Assembly: GCA_003246575.1 (NCBI GenBank) | Contig: QJZZ01000001.1 | Span: 281,978 to 345,977, forward strand | From: Candidatus Saccharimonadota bacterium | GTDB lineage: Bacteria; Patescibacteriota; Saccharimonadia; Saccharimonadales; Saccharimonadaceae | Direction: 5' to 3' | Length of the DNA stretch: 64,000 bases | Part shown: one piece after another, positions 16,935 to 26,266 of the stretch | Layout: each line of letters starts with the position of its first letter | Position numbering within the stretch: position 1 is the stretch's first letter | Notes under the pieces: model-generated | What the model saw: only the letters and a program-made list of their open reading frames with translations | What the model was told of the DNA's origin: nothing | The model's database searches: none | Program-made: the position numbers and the translations under genes

Positions 16935-17240
16935 ATGTTAGAAGCAATCGCGTTCTATGCGCCCGCACTAATCGCACTCAGAGTGTATACATCGATACGC
17001 AAAAATGAAAAACTGGCAATGCCGCGTCTTGTTATGAATTACGGCCTTTTTTTGGTCCTCATCAATTTGGTGCTGTATCTGATATTTGGATTGTTGATGG
17101 GGCAGGAGATTCAGGGAATGCACGATGAGCTGCTCTTGGAATACCTTGTGAGCGCTGCTGTACTCGCTGTAGTTCTGCCAGTAGTCGTGCGCATGCTTGA
17201 GGCATCGATTTCGATTGAAATTAAGCGTATACGTCGATGA
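16935..17240 (+). CDS. Small integral membrane protein, unknown
   Basis: 101 aa with three hydrophobic stretches (about residues 3-17, 35-60 and 70-90). TATACT (16921-16926) is 8 nt before the ATG. Its stop overlaps the ATG of the phosphoglycerol-transferase-like gene (ATGA), so the two are translationally coupled and probably act together at the membrane. No family recognised. Confidence 0.7.
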   Translation: MLEAIAFYAPALIALRVYTSIRKNEKLAMPRLVMNYGLFLVLINLVLYLIFGLLMGQEIQGMHDELLLEYLVSAAVLAVVLPVVVRMLEASISIEIKRIRR

Positions 17241-18796
17241 CTAGTTTGGCGCGTCTAGGACGGTACAGTGCGCTGGCTGGTGTGCATGTACTAGTGCTCT
17301 TGACGGTACTTGGTATCATTGCAAGCATCTACAGAAATATTCACTTTAGCGGCTCTGGCATCGATGAAATATTGTTCTATATGACGAATGGTATCGAAAG
17401 TACGGGCAATTCGTCGAATTTCACGACGGTGGCGCTCGCAAACTTGCCGCTACTGGTGATCATGTATGGCCTCTTGGCTGTTCCGATTTCGGGTTTTCTG
17501 CAGCGCCGTGTCCAGGTGCACATAACGCTGCGCCGTGGTCGCACGCGATCACCATTCGTGTACGATCCCGCACTGAGGAGGCTGCGCCAGCAGTACCTCT
17601 ACGCAGGCATTCTGTTTCTAGCGAGTGCAGTATTTTTACTCAACAGTTTTCATGTTCTGTCGTATGTGGCATCGATTAGCCAATCTAGCAGAGTATTCGA
17701 AGAGCACTATGTTGATCCGAGAAGCGTGGGTATGGAGTTCCCCGACCAAAAACGCAATCTCGTGTATATCTATATGGAATCAATGGAAAACACAGTTGCC
17801 TCTATCAAGAATGGCGGCCGGATGCCGACGTCACGCATACCTGAGCTTGAAGATCTAGCCCTGGACAATACCTCATTTTCAAATACAGCTTCTGGACTAG
17901 GCGGTGCGCAACCCGCAACCGGCACGACCTGGACGGTTGCGGGCATGGTCGCGCAGTCGGCGGGGGTGCCACTGAGCCATTCGCTCTTCAATACGGACAA
18001 TGGAGGTGAAACGGACTTTACTCGATTCATCCCCGGCGCATACACCATCGGAGATGTTTTGCACGAACACGGCTATAATCAATCGTTCTTGATGGGGTCG
18101 GATGCTGCATTCGGTGGGCGAGATAAGCTGCTGCAGCAGCATGGTGATGTCGCTATTCGCGATCTTGATTACTATAAAAGCATCGGTGAGTTGCCCGAGG
18201 AGTATCACGTATGGTGGGGCTTTGAAGATAGTAAACTATTTCAGTTTGCGCGTGAAGAGGCAATGAAACTTGCGAGCGAGGATGCGCCGTTTAGTCTGAG
18301 TATATTGACGGCAAATACGCATTTTACTGACGGCTACGTAGACTCAGGGTGTGCGCATAGTTTCGAACGGCAATATGATGACGTCCATGCATGTTCATCT
18401 GCACAAGTAGTGGCGTTTGTCCGCTGGATTCAGTCGCAGCCATTCGGGGCAAATACGACGATTGTACTGATCGGTGATCATCTCGGAATGCAGACGTTGT
18501 ATTATGATGACGCAATTGGCAGCGACGGCTATACGAGGACGGTATATAACGCGTTTGTTAACTCGAGTGTAACAACAACGCAAACGCACAATCGAGCATT
18601 TACGACATTCGACATGTATCCTTCGACACTCGCGGCGATGGGGGTAAAAATCGAAGGCGATCGTTTAGGTCTTGGTGTCAACTTGTTCTCCGATCTGCCA
18701 ACGTTACTCGAAACATACGGAGGTGATATAGACGCGCTCAACGCAGAGTTATCGAAACGATCGTCACTGTACGAGAGCTCAGTTCTGCGGCGCTAA
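17237..18796 (+). CDS. Sulfatase-family phosphoglycerol transferase (OpgB/LtaS-like)
   Basis: 519 aa: several N-terminal transmembrane helices, then an extracellular alkaline-phosphatase-fold domain starting near NLVYIYMESMENTVAS. The nucleophile region GTTWTVAGMVAQSAGVPLS resembles OpgB more than LtaS, and FLMGSDAAFGGRDK, HVWWGFEDSKLF and IGDHLGMQ (metal ligands) support the family. It probably moves phosphoglycerol units from a lipid to a glycan or envelope polymer; the acceptor is unknown. It is coupled to the preceding small membrane protein. Confidence 0.88.
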   Translation: MTSLARLGRYSALAGVHVLVLLTVLGIIASIYRNIHFSGSGIDEILFYMTNGIESTGNSSNFTTVALANLPLLVIMYGLLAVPISGFLQRRVQVHITLRRGRTRSPFVYDPALRRLRQQYLYAGILFLASAVFLLNSFHVLSYVASISQSSRVFEEHYVDPRSVGMEFPDQKRNLVYIYMESMENTVASIKNGGRMPTSRIPELEDLALDNTSFSNTASGLGGAQPATGTTWTVAGMVAQSAGVPLSHSLFNTDNGGETDFTRFIPGAYTIGDVLHEHGYNQSFLMGSDAAFGGRDKLLQQHGDVAIRDLDYYKSIGELPEEYHVWWGFEDSKLFQFAREEAMKLASEDAPFSLSILTANTHFTDGYVDSGCAHSFERQYDDVHACSSAQVVAFVRWIQSQPFGANTTIVLIGDHLGMQTLYYDDAIGSDGYTRTVYNAFVNSSVTTTQTHNRAFTTFDMYPSTLAAMGVKIEGDRLGLGVNLFSDLPTLLETYGGDIDALNAELSKRSSLYESSVLRR

Positions 18797-18810
18797 CAAG
18801 GGACGCGCAA

Positions 18811-19533
18811 TTAGCGAGGTCGGTTCATAGCCGTCTCGCGCGCATGCTGCGCCAGCGAGTCATCGATATCGGCTGGGGTGAACTCGCCGTATTTGCGCAT
18901 GCACGCTTGCTCAATCAGCCAATCTGCGATGACGGGATTCTTTGGTAGCAGTGATCCATGAAGGTAAGTGCCAATGACGTTATTGAAGCAGGCCCCTTCG
19001 GTATGATCCTTGCCGTTGTTGCCGGCGCCTTTTGTGACAGTTCCGAGGAGTTGGGTAGTATCTGCGAGATAGGTGAGTCCTGAATGGTTTTCGTAGCCGA
19101 CGATGTCGCCAAATCTTTCTGAATGCGTAATGATATTGCCAATCAGTCGCTCGTTGGATCCATAGGTCTCTATGTCGAGGATGCCAATACCCTTGATCAT
19201 GTCGCCGTCCTTGGTTTTGAAGAAATGGCCGAAGAGCTGGTAGAGCCCACAGATGGCAAGCATTGGTACGTTATCTTCTGCGAGCTCGCGAAGTGTTGGT
19301 GCAAGCTGCTGGAGATCATCTTGAATCTTGAGCTGACCACTATCTTGACCGCCGCCACCGATGACGATATCAATATCCTTTGGAAATTCATCTCCGGGAT
19401 TGTAGTCGATGACTTCGGCTGAGATGCCATGTCGCTCGGCGCGGCGAAGCACAGTCAGGGTGTTGCCCCAATCGCCATAGATATTCATATCACGTGGGTA
19501 GAGCTGCAGGATGCGAAGTGATTTCTGTGTCAT
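18811..19533 (-). CDS. gatD: Lipid II isoglutaminyl synthase, glutaminase subunit GatD
   Basis: Class I glutamine amidotransferase that supplies ammonia to MurT to amidate D-Glu of lipid II. LQLYPRDMNIYGDWGN is typical of GatD; the nucleophile Cys is in AICGLYQLFG and the catalytic His in GTYLHGSLLPKNP. 240 aa is normal. The ATG overlaps the murT stop (ATGA), giving a murT-gatD operon. Confidence 0.94.
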   Translation of the reverse strand: MTQKSLRILQLYPRDMNIYGDWGNTLTVLRRAERHGISAEVIDYNPGDEFPKDIDIVIGGGGQDSGQLKIQDDLQQLAPTLRELAEDNVPMLAICGLYQLFGHFFKTKDGDMIKGIGILDIETYGSNERLIGNIITHSERFGDIVGYENHSGLTYLADTTQLLGTVTKGAGNNGKDHTEGACFNNVIGTYLHGSLLPKNPVIADWLIEQACMRKYGEFTPADIDDSLAQHARETAMNRPR

Positions 19534-20819
19534 GAAATAACCTCGACTTCAGCAATTTTGCTCAGTTCTTTTCGCAGTGCAAGCATGGCGGTGTAGGTGC
19601 AAAAAATACGCTTCGGGCTGTCGGAATGCGTGCTCAGAAACTGTTTAAGTGCAGCCGAAAGGGAAGGGTTGACAGTATCAAACTGCACCTTGTCGTAGTC
19701 GAGCCGGAGCGCCATGTCGTAGGCGCGGACACCGGACACCATGGCAACGCCTTGTTGGACTAGTGATTCAAAGTCTACGTCCCACAGCCAGCTCATATCG
19801 CGGCCATCTGCGTAATTGTCATTGATAGCGATCATAATTGCAGTGTCGGCTGAGTCGAATGACGACAAGCTAAGACGGAATCCACTTGGATTTTTGACGA
19901 GCACCAGTTCGAGGGGCTGACCATCGACAATGATTGTTTCGCCGCGGCCAAATGCAGGCTCGACCGATTCGAGGGCGGTGAACATTGCGGATTCGTCCAG
20001 ATCGGCTTGCATGATAAGTCGAGTAAGTGCGACAGCCCCGACCGCATTCTGAACGTTGTAGACGCCTTTGAGCTTGAGGCTCACAGAGTGATCGGTATCG
20101 GCATAGCGGATGACGGCAGATTGACCGTCGACGGATACAAGCGAAGTGTCATTGTTGAGAATCGTAGATTGAGTTGTGGTGACGACGGCATCCGCTTCGC
20201 GCATAGAGTCGTCTGACGGAAAGAGTTTCAGCAGCTGAGCGTCAACGCCGTACGAGCGAACTGTTTTCGCTGAAACGTCACCGTAAAACGCCGTCGAGCC
20301 GATGCGCGGGTCATCGCGATTGATGACGATGCCGTCGGTCGTTGCCTCGGCAATGGTTTTGAGTAGGCGTGCTGTATGATCGATTTCGCCAAACCTATCG
20401 AGCTGGTCGCGAAGGACGTTGAGAAAGAGGCTATAAGTGGGTTTGACGCGTCGCACGAAGTGCACGGCATGCGCTTCATCGAGTTCGAGTACGGCGATGT
20501 CGGCATCGAGTTTCCCTAGGGCGTTGACACTACCGAGAAGTGCAGCTGTAACGCCGCGAGTAAAGTTTGAGCCGGTACGGTTCGTGAAAACCGTCAGACC
20601 TTGAGATTCGAGGAGTTCAACAACCATCTTGGTGGTCGTGGTTTTGCCGTTTGTGCCACTAATCAATACGACGCCGCGCGGGAGTTGCGCCAGTGTGCGC
20701 TGCATAAACCCTGGATCGATGCGTTCGGCAACTAGGCCTGGTAGTGCAGACCCGCCGCCGCGTAGGCGCATGAGCTGCTTGATCGTCTTGCCGACCAAGA
20801 TAGTGCTTTGTGTTCGCAT
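19530..20819 (-). CDS. murT: Lipid II isoglutaminyl synthase, Mur-ligase subunit MurT, without zinc ribbon
   Basis: Mur-ligase-fold partner of GatD, acting at the inner membrane face. The P-loop is SGTNGKTTTTKM, followed by VLELDEAHAVHF and NVLRDQLDRFGE; the DUF1727 C-terminal hallmark RDMSWLWDVDF is present. Characterised MurT proteins carry a four-cysteine zinc ribbon in the middle domain; this one has a single Cys near the C-terminus, so the ribbon is absent. TATAAT (20827-20832, minus strand) is 7 nt before the ATG. It lies 59 bp from the divergent gene at 20879. Confidence 0.93.
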   Translation of the reverse strand: MRTQSTILVGKTIKQLMRLRGGGSALPGLVAERIDPGFMQRTLAQLPRGVVLISGTNGKTTTTKMVVELLESQGLTVFTNRTGSNFTRGVTAALLGSVNALGKLDADIAVLELDEAHAVHFVRRVKPTYSLFLNVLRDQLDRFGEIDHTARLLKTIAEATTDGIVINRDDPRIGSTAFYGDVSAKTVRSYGVDAQLLKLFPSDDSMREADAVVTTTQSTILNNDTSLVSVDGQSAVIRYADTDHSVSLKLKGVYNVQNAVGAVALTRLIMQADLDESAMFTALESVEPAFGRGETIIVDGQPLELVLVKNPSGFRLSLSSFDSADTAIMIAINDNYADGRDMSWLWDVDFESLVQQGVAMVSGVRAYDMALRLDYDKVQFDTVNPSLSAALKQFLSTHSDSPKRIFCTYTAMLALRKELSKIAEVEVIS

Positions 20820-20878
20820 ACGGTATATTATACCGAATTTTCTGGTGTAAACAGGGATAATCAGCTACAATTATGCAT

Positions 20879-21265
20879 ATGGCTATTGTGGGCATCTTGC
20901 TGTGGTGGTACACCGACGGATGGAAGCAAACGCTCCGATCAAGTGGGGCACGACTTCGATCACTCCTCGACTATTTTTCGATAGATATACTTTTGCGTAC
21001 CCTTTTTTCGCCGTTCCGTCAGATCGCTGCAAGCGGCGTTGACGGGCCAATTGGCCTCAAGTTGCGTGCGTTTGGTGATAGACTCGTATCACGTCTGGTT
21101 GGTGCGGTGGTCCGAACGATTGTCATGCTTGTAGGAATAACGACGATTCTCCTTATGTTCGTATGGAGTGTGATCAGTGCTGTCTTGTGGGGTATTCTAC
21201 CGCTCTTGCCGATCATTGGACTGATTTTGATGCTTATAGGATGGATACCGTGGAAGATCCTATAG
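20879..21265 (+). CDS. Membrane protein preceding the Clp-like ATPase
   Basis: About 128 aa. An N-terminal hydrophobic stretch (MAIVGILLWWYTDGW) is followed by a basic amphipathic region (LDYFSIDILLRTLFSPFRQI) and a long hydrophobic pair (about 77-125). The start is ATG 20879, 7 nt after TACAAT (20866-20871); the earlier ATG at 20873 is too close to the box. Its end overlaps the next gene by 25 bp, so it is probably a membrane partner of that ATPase. No named family. Confidence 0.7.
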   Translation: MAIVGILLWWYTDGWKQTLRSSGARLRSLLDYFSIDILLRTLFSPFRQIAASGVDGPIGLKLRAFGDRLVSRLVGAVVRTIVMLVGITTILLMFVWSVISAVLWGILPLLPIIGLILMLIGWIPWKIL

Positions 21266-23676
21266 CCTATAACTATCACAGTGTGCGTGCGGGTAAGGCG
21301 CGCCTCGCGGTGCACTTGCAGGGTATGCCGGTGCAACTGCTTGTGGTAACTGCCTGGATGCTCGTTGTCCTCGGCGCACTACTTGTAGTTAGCGGTATGG
21401 CGCTCGGTTGGCTCGTCGGTTCGCTCGGCGTGCTGCCATGGATGTTTGCACAGTGGTATCGCGGCGAACTTCGGCATCTTCCGACTGGAAAAGGCAGTTC
21501 GGTAGATGATTTGATGTCTGGTGATGTCTTGGGGCAACTTCCTGCGAAGCCAACACCTCAGGATGTCGCAAAAGCAGTCGGAAATGTGACAAGCGGTCAG
21601 TTCATGGGGGTTCGGTTTGGCCTTACGCCAACACTTCTCGGTCATCTCGCGTCGTCCGATCCCAATGATATGCCAGCACTCTGGCGGGAAGCTGAAGCCG
21701 TTCGTGATCAGGCGGGTGTGCCACATTATAGTGGAAGTGTGCTCGCGGCTGCACTTGTGCGAACCACGCCTGGCTATAAACAGTTAATTGCACAAATTCA
21801 CCTCGATGATGGTGACATGATCGAGGGTGTTCGCTGGCAGCAGCATGTGCGCGATATTATCACGAATTTTTCCAAACCACGCCGTACTGGGGGAATCGCT
21901 CGCGACTGGTCATTCGGTTATATTCCGCTCCTGAGCCGGTTTGGACAAAATATCTCGCAGCAAATCCAGGGAGGCGACATCTTGGCAGTTGACGTTGCGT
22001 CGCATATCGAGGCGGTTGCACAGCTGACGCAGACATTCGCGAATAATGGCAGGCAGAACGCTGCACTGGTCGGTCCAAGCGGTGCGGGTAAGACAACAAT
22101 CATTCATGCATTTGCGCAGCAGCTCCTCGACGCAGATGCTAAGCTACCAGACTCACTCAAATTTCGTCAGGTCTTCATCCTCGACTCATCGGCACTGATT
22201 GCTTCTGCGCCAGGCCGTGGTGAACTCGAAGAATTGATTATGCGTGTCCTGGGCGAGGCCTATCATGCGAAAAATATCATCGTATGCCTAGACAATGCGC
22301 AGCTATTTTTCGAAGAAGGCATCGGTTCGGTCAATCTAACAAACGTCATCCAGCCGATTATCGAAGCAGGCAATCTGCGCATGATTCTTAGTATGGATGA
22401 GCAGCGCTATCTCGAAATTGCCGACAAGAACCCGAGTCTTGTAAACTCGCTTAATCGCATATCGGTAGCGCCGGCAACTCAGGCTGAGACGATGCTTGTC
22501 ATGCAGGAGAAACTGCTGCGCGTCGAACCTCAGCAGAACGCTCTGTATACATATCAGGCACTCAAGGAAGCCTATCGTTTGAGCGAGCGCTATATGCATG
22601 ATATTGCTCAACCTGGTCGTTCGATTAAGCTGCTCGAATCGGCTGCAAACTATAGTGAGAATCGTCTCGTGACCATGAATTCTGTGCAGCTTGCGATCGA
22701 GAAGACGATGGACGTGAAGGTGTCTGTTGCTAGCGAAGGGGCTGATCGTGAAAAACTCTTGAATCTTGAGAAAACAATTCACGAGCGAATGATCAATCAG
22801 AAACGTGCCGTGCAAGTGGTGAGTGATGCGCTGAGGCGTGCACGAACGGGCGTGCGCAACGAGAACCGTCCAATTGGCACCTTCTTGTTCCTTGGGCCGA
22901 CCGGTGTTGGGAAGACAGAGCTGGCGAAAGCGCTCGCCGATGTCTATTTTGGCGGTGAAGGTAAGATGATTCGCCTCGATCTTAATGAATTTGTTCGTCC
23001 AGATGATGTCGCACGTTTGATCGCGGATGGCGCACGTAACGCTGGCAGTCTGACGGCGCAGGTTATGAAGCAGCCGTTCAGCGTTGTACTGCTCGATGAG
23101 ATAGAAAAGGCAGCGCCAGAAGTTCTGTCGACGCTTCTCCAGATGCTCGACGAAGGAATCTTGCGTGACGAAAAGAATCGTGAAGTCAGTTTCCGCGATG
23201 CCATCATCGTTGCGACGAGCAACGCTGGAGCTGATAGGATCCGAGAATATATCGAACGTGGCTATGATGTTGGCCAGTTTGAGGCGCAGATTACCGATGA
23301 GCTGATTAGCTCTGGCCAGTTCCGGCCTGAGTTCTTGAACCGTTTTGATGAAATCGTTGTCTTTACACCACTTACGAAAGAGGACCTTCTGAAGGTTGTC
23401 GATATCATGATAGCTGGCGTCAACAAGACACTTGCACCGCAGCACATTGCGGTTGAGGTTGAGCCTGAAGCGAAGCAGGTTCTCGTCGATAAGGGGTATG
23501 ATCCACGTCTCGGTGCCCGCCCAATGCGCCGTATCGTCCAGAAGGCGGTTGAGAATACGATCGCCAAAGCGATGCTGGCTGGCATTCTCGATAATGGCGG
23601 CAAACTGGTACTCAAGAAGATACATATCAATCTTGCACTTGGTATCGCTGACGATGCATCTGATGAATCGGAGTAG
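21241..23676 (+). CDS. Membrane-anchored double-AAA+ ClpB/ClpC-like ATPase
   Basis: 811 aa: two transmembrane segments (about 30-72), a helical region possibly like Clp N-repeats (about 100-190), AAA-1 (about 250-420) and AAA-2 (about 530-790). AAA-1 has Walker A GPSGAGKTT but the Walker B is VCLDNAQLF: Asn352 replaces the catalytic Glu, and the usual arginine-finger region is altered (LVNSLNR). AAA-2 is intact (GPTGVGKTE; VVLLDEIEKA; FRPEFLNRFDEI; GYDPRLGARPMRRI). No middle coiled coil and no obvious IGF/LGF ClpP-docking loop is visible, so a disaggregase or unfoldase rather than a ClpP partner seems likely. The start overlaps the preceding membrane gene. Confidence 0.88.
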   Translation: MDTVEDPIAYNYHSVRAGKARLAVHLQGMPVQLLVVTAWMLVVLGALLVVSGMALGWLVGSLGVLPWMFAQWYRGELRHLPTGKGSSVDDLMSGDVLGQLPAKPTPQDVAKAVGNVTSGQFMGVRFGLTPTLLGHLASSDPNDMPALWREAEAVRDQAGVPHYSGSVLAAALVRTTPGYKQLIAQIHLDDGDMIEGVRWQQHVRDIITNFSKPRRTGGIARDWSFGYIPLLSRFGQNISQQIQGGDILAVDVASHIEAVAQLTQTFANNGRQNAALVGPSGAGKTTIIHAFAQQLLDADAKLPDSLKFRQVFILDSSALIASAPGRGELEELIMRVLGEAYHAKNIIVCLDNAQLFFEEGIGSVNLTNVIQPIIEAGNLRMILSMDEQRYLEIADKNPSLVNSLNRISVAPATQAETMLVMQEKLLRVEPQQNALYTYQALKEAYRLSERYMHDIAQPGRSIKLLESAANYSENRLVTMNSVQLAIEKTMDVKVSVASEGADREKLLNLEKTIHERMINQKRAVQVVSDALRRARTGVRNENRPIGTFLFLGPTGVGKTELAKALADVYFGGEGKMIRLDLNEFVRPDDVARLIADGARNAGSLTAQVMKQPFSVVLLDEIEKAAPEVLSTLLQMLDEGILRDEKNREVSFRDAIIVATSNAGADRIREYIERGYDVGQFEAQITDELISSGQFRPEFLNRFDEIVVFTPLTKEDLLKVVDIMIAGVNKTLAPQHIAVEVEPEAKQVLVDKGYDPRLGARPMRRIVQKAVENTIAKAMLAGILDNGGKLVLKKIHINLALGIADDASDESE

Positions 23677-23715
23677 ATTGCAGTCGTAGCACTGTCGACG
23701 TATACTCTAGGTACG

Positions 23716-24069
23716 ATGAATTCAAATGACGTTGATGAATATCTTGCGAGGTTTGGCGGTGAAACCAGGGAGCGGCTTGATTACATGCGCAGGCTAATCC
23801 ATGAACAGGTACCAGATGCTGTCGAATCGCTTGCCTATGGACTTGTTGCCTACAAGTACAAGAAAAAACCGCTTGTCTATTTTGGTGTATTTAAAACTCA
23901 TATTGGGTTTTATGCGACACCAAATGGTCACGAGGCATTCGCCAAAGATTTCTCAGCCTATAAACAGGGTAAGGGATCGGTGCAGTTTCCGCTTGATCAG
24001 CCACTACCAATCGAATTGATTTGCAGGGTTGTTGAACATAGACGGCGTACTATCGATACTACGCAGTAG
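23716..24069 (+). CDS. DUF1801/YdhG-like protein
   Basis: 117 aa with the DUF1801 features VDEYLARFGGETRERLDYMRRLIHEQVPDAVE, AYGLVAYKYKKKPLVYFGVFKTHIGFYA near the middle and LDQPLPIELI. The fold resembles iron-carrier-like small proteins, but the biochemical role is unknown. TATACT (23701-23706) is 9 nt before the ATG. The 3' end overlaps the convergent gene by 11 bp. Confidence 0.8.
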   Translation: MNSNDVDEYLARFGGETRERLDYMRRLIHEQVPDAVESLAYGLVAYKYKKKPLVYFGVFKTHIGFYATPNGHEAFAKDFSAYKQGKGSVQFPLDQPLPIELICRVVEHRRRTIDTTQ

Positions 24070-25513
24070 GTATTGTTTCGCGCATGACGAGTACTTGCTC
24101 GAATCCAATAACCCAACCAGTCATACGGATGCTTTTGTAAAAGCGTGTTTGCAGCATGTCTCCATTGGTGTCATAAACTTCAGGGAAACCTTTGAATGTG
24201 ATGATATTCTTTTTGTACTTTTCGATATGATAATCGGCTTCTTTCAAATACGCACGGTCGCCAGTTTGTACATAGAGTCGTAGATTAACCTTGATATATT
24301 CCATGCCCCAGAAACTCCAAATCGAGTCTCCGCCGTAAGACGCCACCGCCAATCGAACTGCCAGGAACTGACGATGTGCACGCGTTTCATTCTGATATTT
24401 GATGGCAAACGGTCGTGCGATCTTGTGCTTGCGTATGTATTCGATAGAACGCTCGTAGTATGCTCGCTCGTCCGAGCTGGATGTATCGAGAAACCCGGTT
24501 GAAAGCACAATGAGCCAGTCGGATGAGTAATTCTTTTGGGCAAGTCCTTCGCTCGATAGGTCTTCGAGGAAATACCCTTCTTTTTCGAGCCAGTAGGTAG
24601 ACAGGATCGATTGCTTGTATCGCTCGAGAAGATCGAGATCCGTATCGATGACGCCAAGCTTCATGGCAAGCTGGGTTGTCTTCCAGTGCACGACGTTATC
24701 GTAGAATGCGGATGATCGCTTGGTGATATCTTTTGCGCCAGACATGTGAAAGCCTTTTTTGATGAGCAAGGATTCATCATCGAATACCGTCGCATGGTAC
24801 TCCGCGTATAGTTGTGTCAATAGTCCAGCATATTCTTTGAGTAGCTCATTGGCTGCTGGTGTTGTATCTACGCTGCGAGATGATTGACGGTAGAGCGATG
24901 CGCCCGCATCTTCGACACCAACAAGAGTTGCAAGTGCGTAGAGTATGCCAAATAGACTATCGGACGGATAGCTATAAAAGTTGATATTTGTCGTTGCGTA
25001 GCGACCAGTAGGGATGATGGTCGTTTTCAAGATAGGTGACTTTGCAAAAGAACCGAGTGCGAAAGCGACGGTCTGAAGGTAGACTTCCTGGCGGTTATGC
25101 CAGTCTGCTTCATCGTAAAATATATTGCCATCAAGCATCGGGTAGTAAAAAACGCCGAGGTTGCGGACAAAAAGACCATTGAAATGATCCCCTGAAATGA
25201 GGAGTAATTTCTCGGGATTGAAGCGCAAAGTATGAATGTCTTTGATGATTGATTCGACAGTATCGCTTTTTGATGAAGCCTGGTGAACGTAGCGAGTACT
25301 CAAAATGTACAGGCCGCACTGATACCATGCAAACAATTTCCAGAGCGGGCTTGTTCGTACGATGAGCCTATGGTTGTGATTAATGATCTGCTTGGTTTGT
25401 TTGCTCAGTTTGGCGCGGTACGGAAGTCGCACGATACTGAATTTCGCGAAGGGATTAGTCAGGTACGTTGCCGAGAACGTCGACAACAAAAATGCAATGA
25501 TAATTTCTAACAT
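24059..25513 (-). CDS. Conserved protein, probably anchored, glycosidase-like helical fold
   Basis: 484 aa. A short N-terminal hydrophobic segment (IIIAFLLSTFSATYL) could anchor it. The body is rich in aromatic residues and helix-like repeats (NFYSYPSDSLFGILYALATLV, YSSDWLIVLSTGF, GGDSIWSFWGMEYIKVNLRLY), recalling alpha/alpha-toroid carbohydrate enzymes, but I cannot identify catalytic residues and do not assign an activity. It lies directly upstream (5') of tRNA-Arg(TCT) in mirrored order on the same strand. Confidence 0.6.
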   Translation of the reverse strand: MLEIIIAFLLSTFSATYLTNPFAKFSIVRLPYRAKLSKQTKQIINHNHRLIVRTSPLWKLFAWYQCGLYILSTRYVHQASSKSDTVESIIKDIHTLRFNPEKLLLISGDHFNGLFVRNLGVFYYPMLDGNIFYDEADWHNRQEVYLQTVAFALGSFAKSPILKTTIIPTGRYATTNINFYSYPSDSLFGILYALATLVGVEDAGASLYRQSSRSVDTTPAANELLKEYAGLLTQLYAEYHATVFDDESLLIKKGFHMSGAKDITKRSSAFYDNVVHWKTTQLAMKLGVIDTDLDLLERYKQSILSTYWLEKEGYFLEDLSSEGLAQKNYSSDWLIVLSTGFLDTSSSDERAYYERSIEYIRKHKIARPFAIKYQNETRAHRQFLAVRLAVASYGGDSIWSFWGMEYIKVNLRLYVQTGDRAYLKEADYHIEKYKKNIITFKGFPEVYDTNGDMLQTRFYKSIRMTGWVIGFEQVLVMRETIPTA

Positions 25514-25535
25514 AGATTCCTAATATGTGGCGTTG

Positions 25536-25612
25536 TGGTACCCCGGGCAGGGTTCGAACCTGCGACCTTAGGCTTAGAAGTCCTCTGCTCTATCCAACTG
25601 AGCTACCGGGGC
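25536..25612 (-). tRNA. tRNA-Arg (TCT)
   Basis: Acceptor GCCCCGG/CCGGGGT, discriminator A, encoded CCA, D-arm GCTC/GAGC, T-loop TTCGAAC, anticodon loop CTTCTAA (TCT). The anticodon stem GAGGA/GCCTA has apparent G27-A43 and A31-G39 mismatches at its two ends, leaving three Watson-Crick pairs. Confidence 0.9.
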
Positions 25613-25764
25613 TGACGCTAAAGGAGGGGCTTGCCCTTCCAAATCCTGCGCGAAGTGAATTCGTCACATAATTTTCCATCCCCTAAAGCCTTTGCATACG
25701 CTCGGTTTTAAAAGATGTGACAGGCTGCTTGTATTTTTCGAGCAGCATGCTGAGGGGTATTATA

Positions 25765-26145
25765 CTATTTTTTCTTCGATTTGGCAGGTGCGGTCATGTG
25801 TGTATGGCCGAAACCAGTTGGGTGCTTGAGTCCAAATCCAAGTGCACGGTCAACGAAGATATGGAACAGCCACAATAAGGCGATGAAAAGTGCCGCCTCG
25901 CTCAGCGTGAAGACGTAGAACATTGCGAGGAGTCCTGGGCCAACAAGGCTGTGGCCGATGTTGTAGATGAGTGCGCCAACTCGTTTGTTGAATAAATACC
26001 CAATCATAGTGATATCAAAGGCGAGAAAAAGAACAGGTAGCCAATACCAGGCAAATTCACCGACCTTGATATAAAACATCGCCACAAGTACGGCGAGCAG
26101 GAGGTATTCAAATTTTACGAGAGTGTGGAGCGCTTTGTGATACAT
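25765..26145 (-). CDS. DUF4260 membrane protein
   Basis: 126-aa polytopic membrane protein with four hydrophobic segments and the DUF4260 features FAFDITMIGYLFN-type second helix, YNIGHSLVGPGLL, LWLFHIFVDRALGFGLKHPTGF and C-terminal HTHMTAPAKSKKK. The function of the family is unknown. I prefer ATG 26145 because AGGA lies upstream; a GTG at 26181 would sit almost inside the TATACT box. The 25613-25764 stretch downstream has only small hairpins before tRNA-Arg. Confidence 0.8.
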   Translation of the reverse strand: MYHKALHTLVKFEYLLLAVLVAMFYIKVGEFAWYWLPVLFLAFDITMIGYLFNKRVGALIYNIGHSLVGPGLLAMFYVFTLSEAALFIALLWLFHIFVDRALGFGLKHPTGFGHTHMTAPAKSKKK

Positions 26146-26266
26146 AGGGTGGTGGTCCTGTTTGTTGGTGTAATGTACCACCAGTATATCACTTGTGGTT
26201 TATTTTCTGTAATCTAGGTTTTTTATGTATCGTGATTTTTTGAGCCATATCCTATAATGAAGATAC

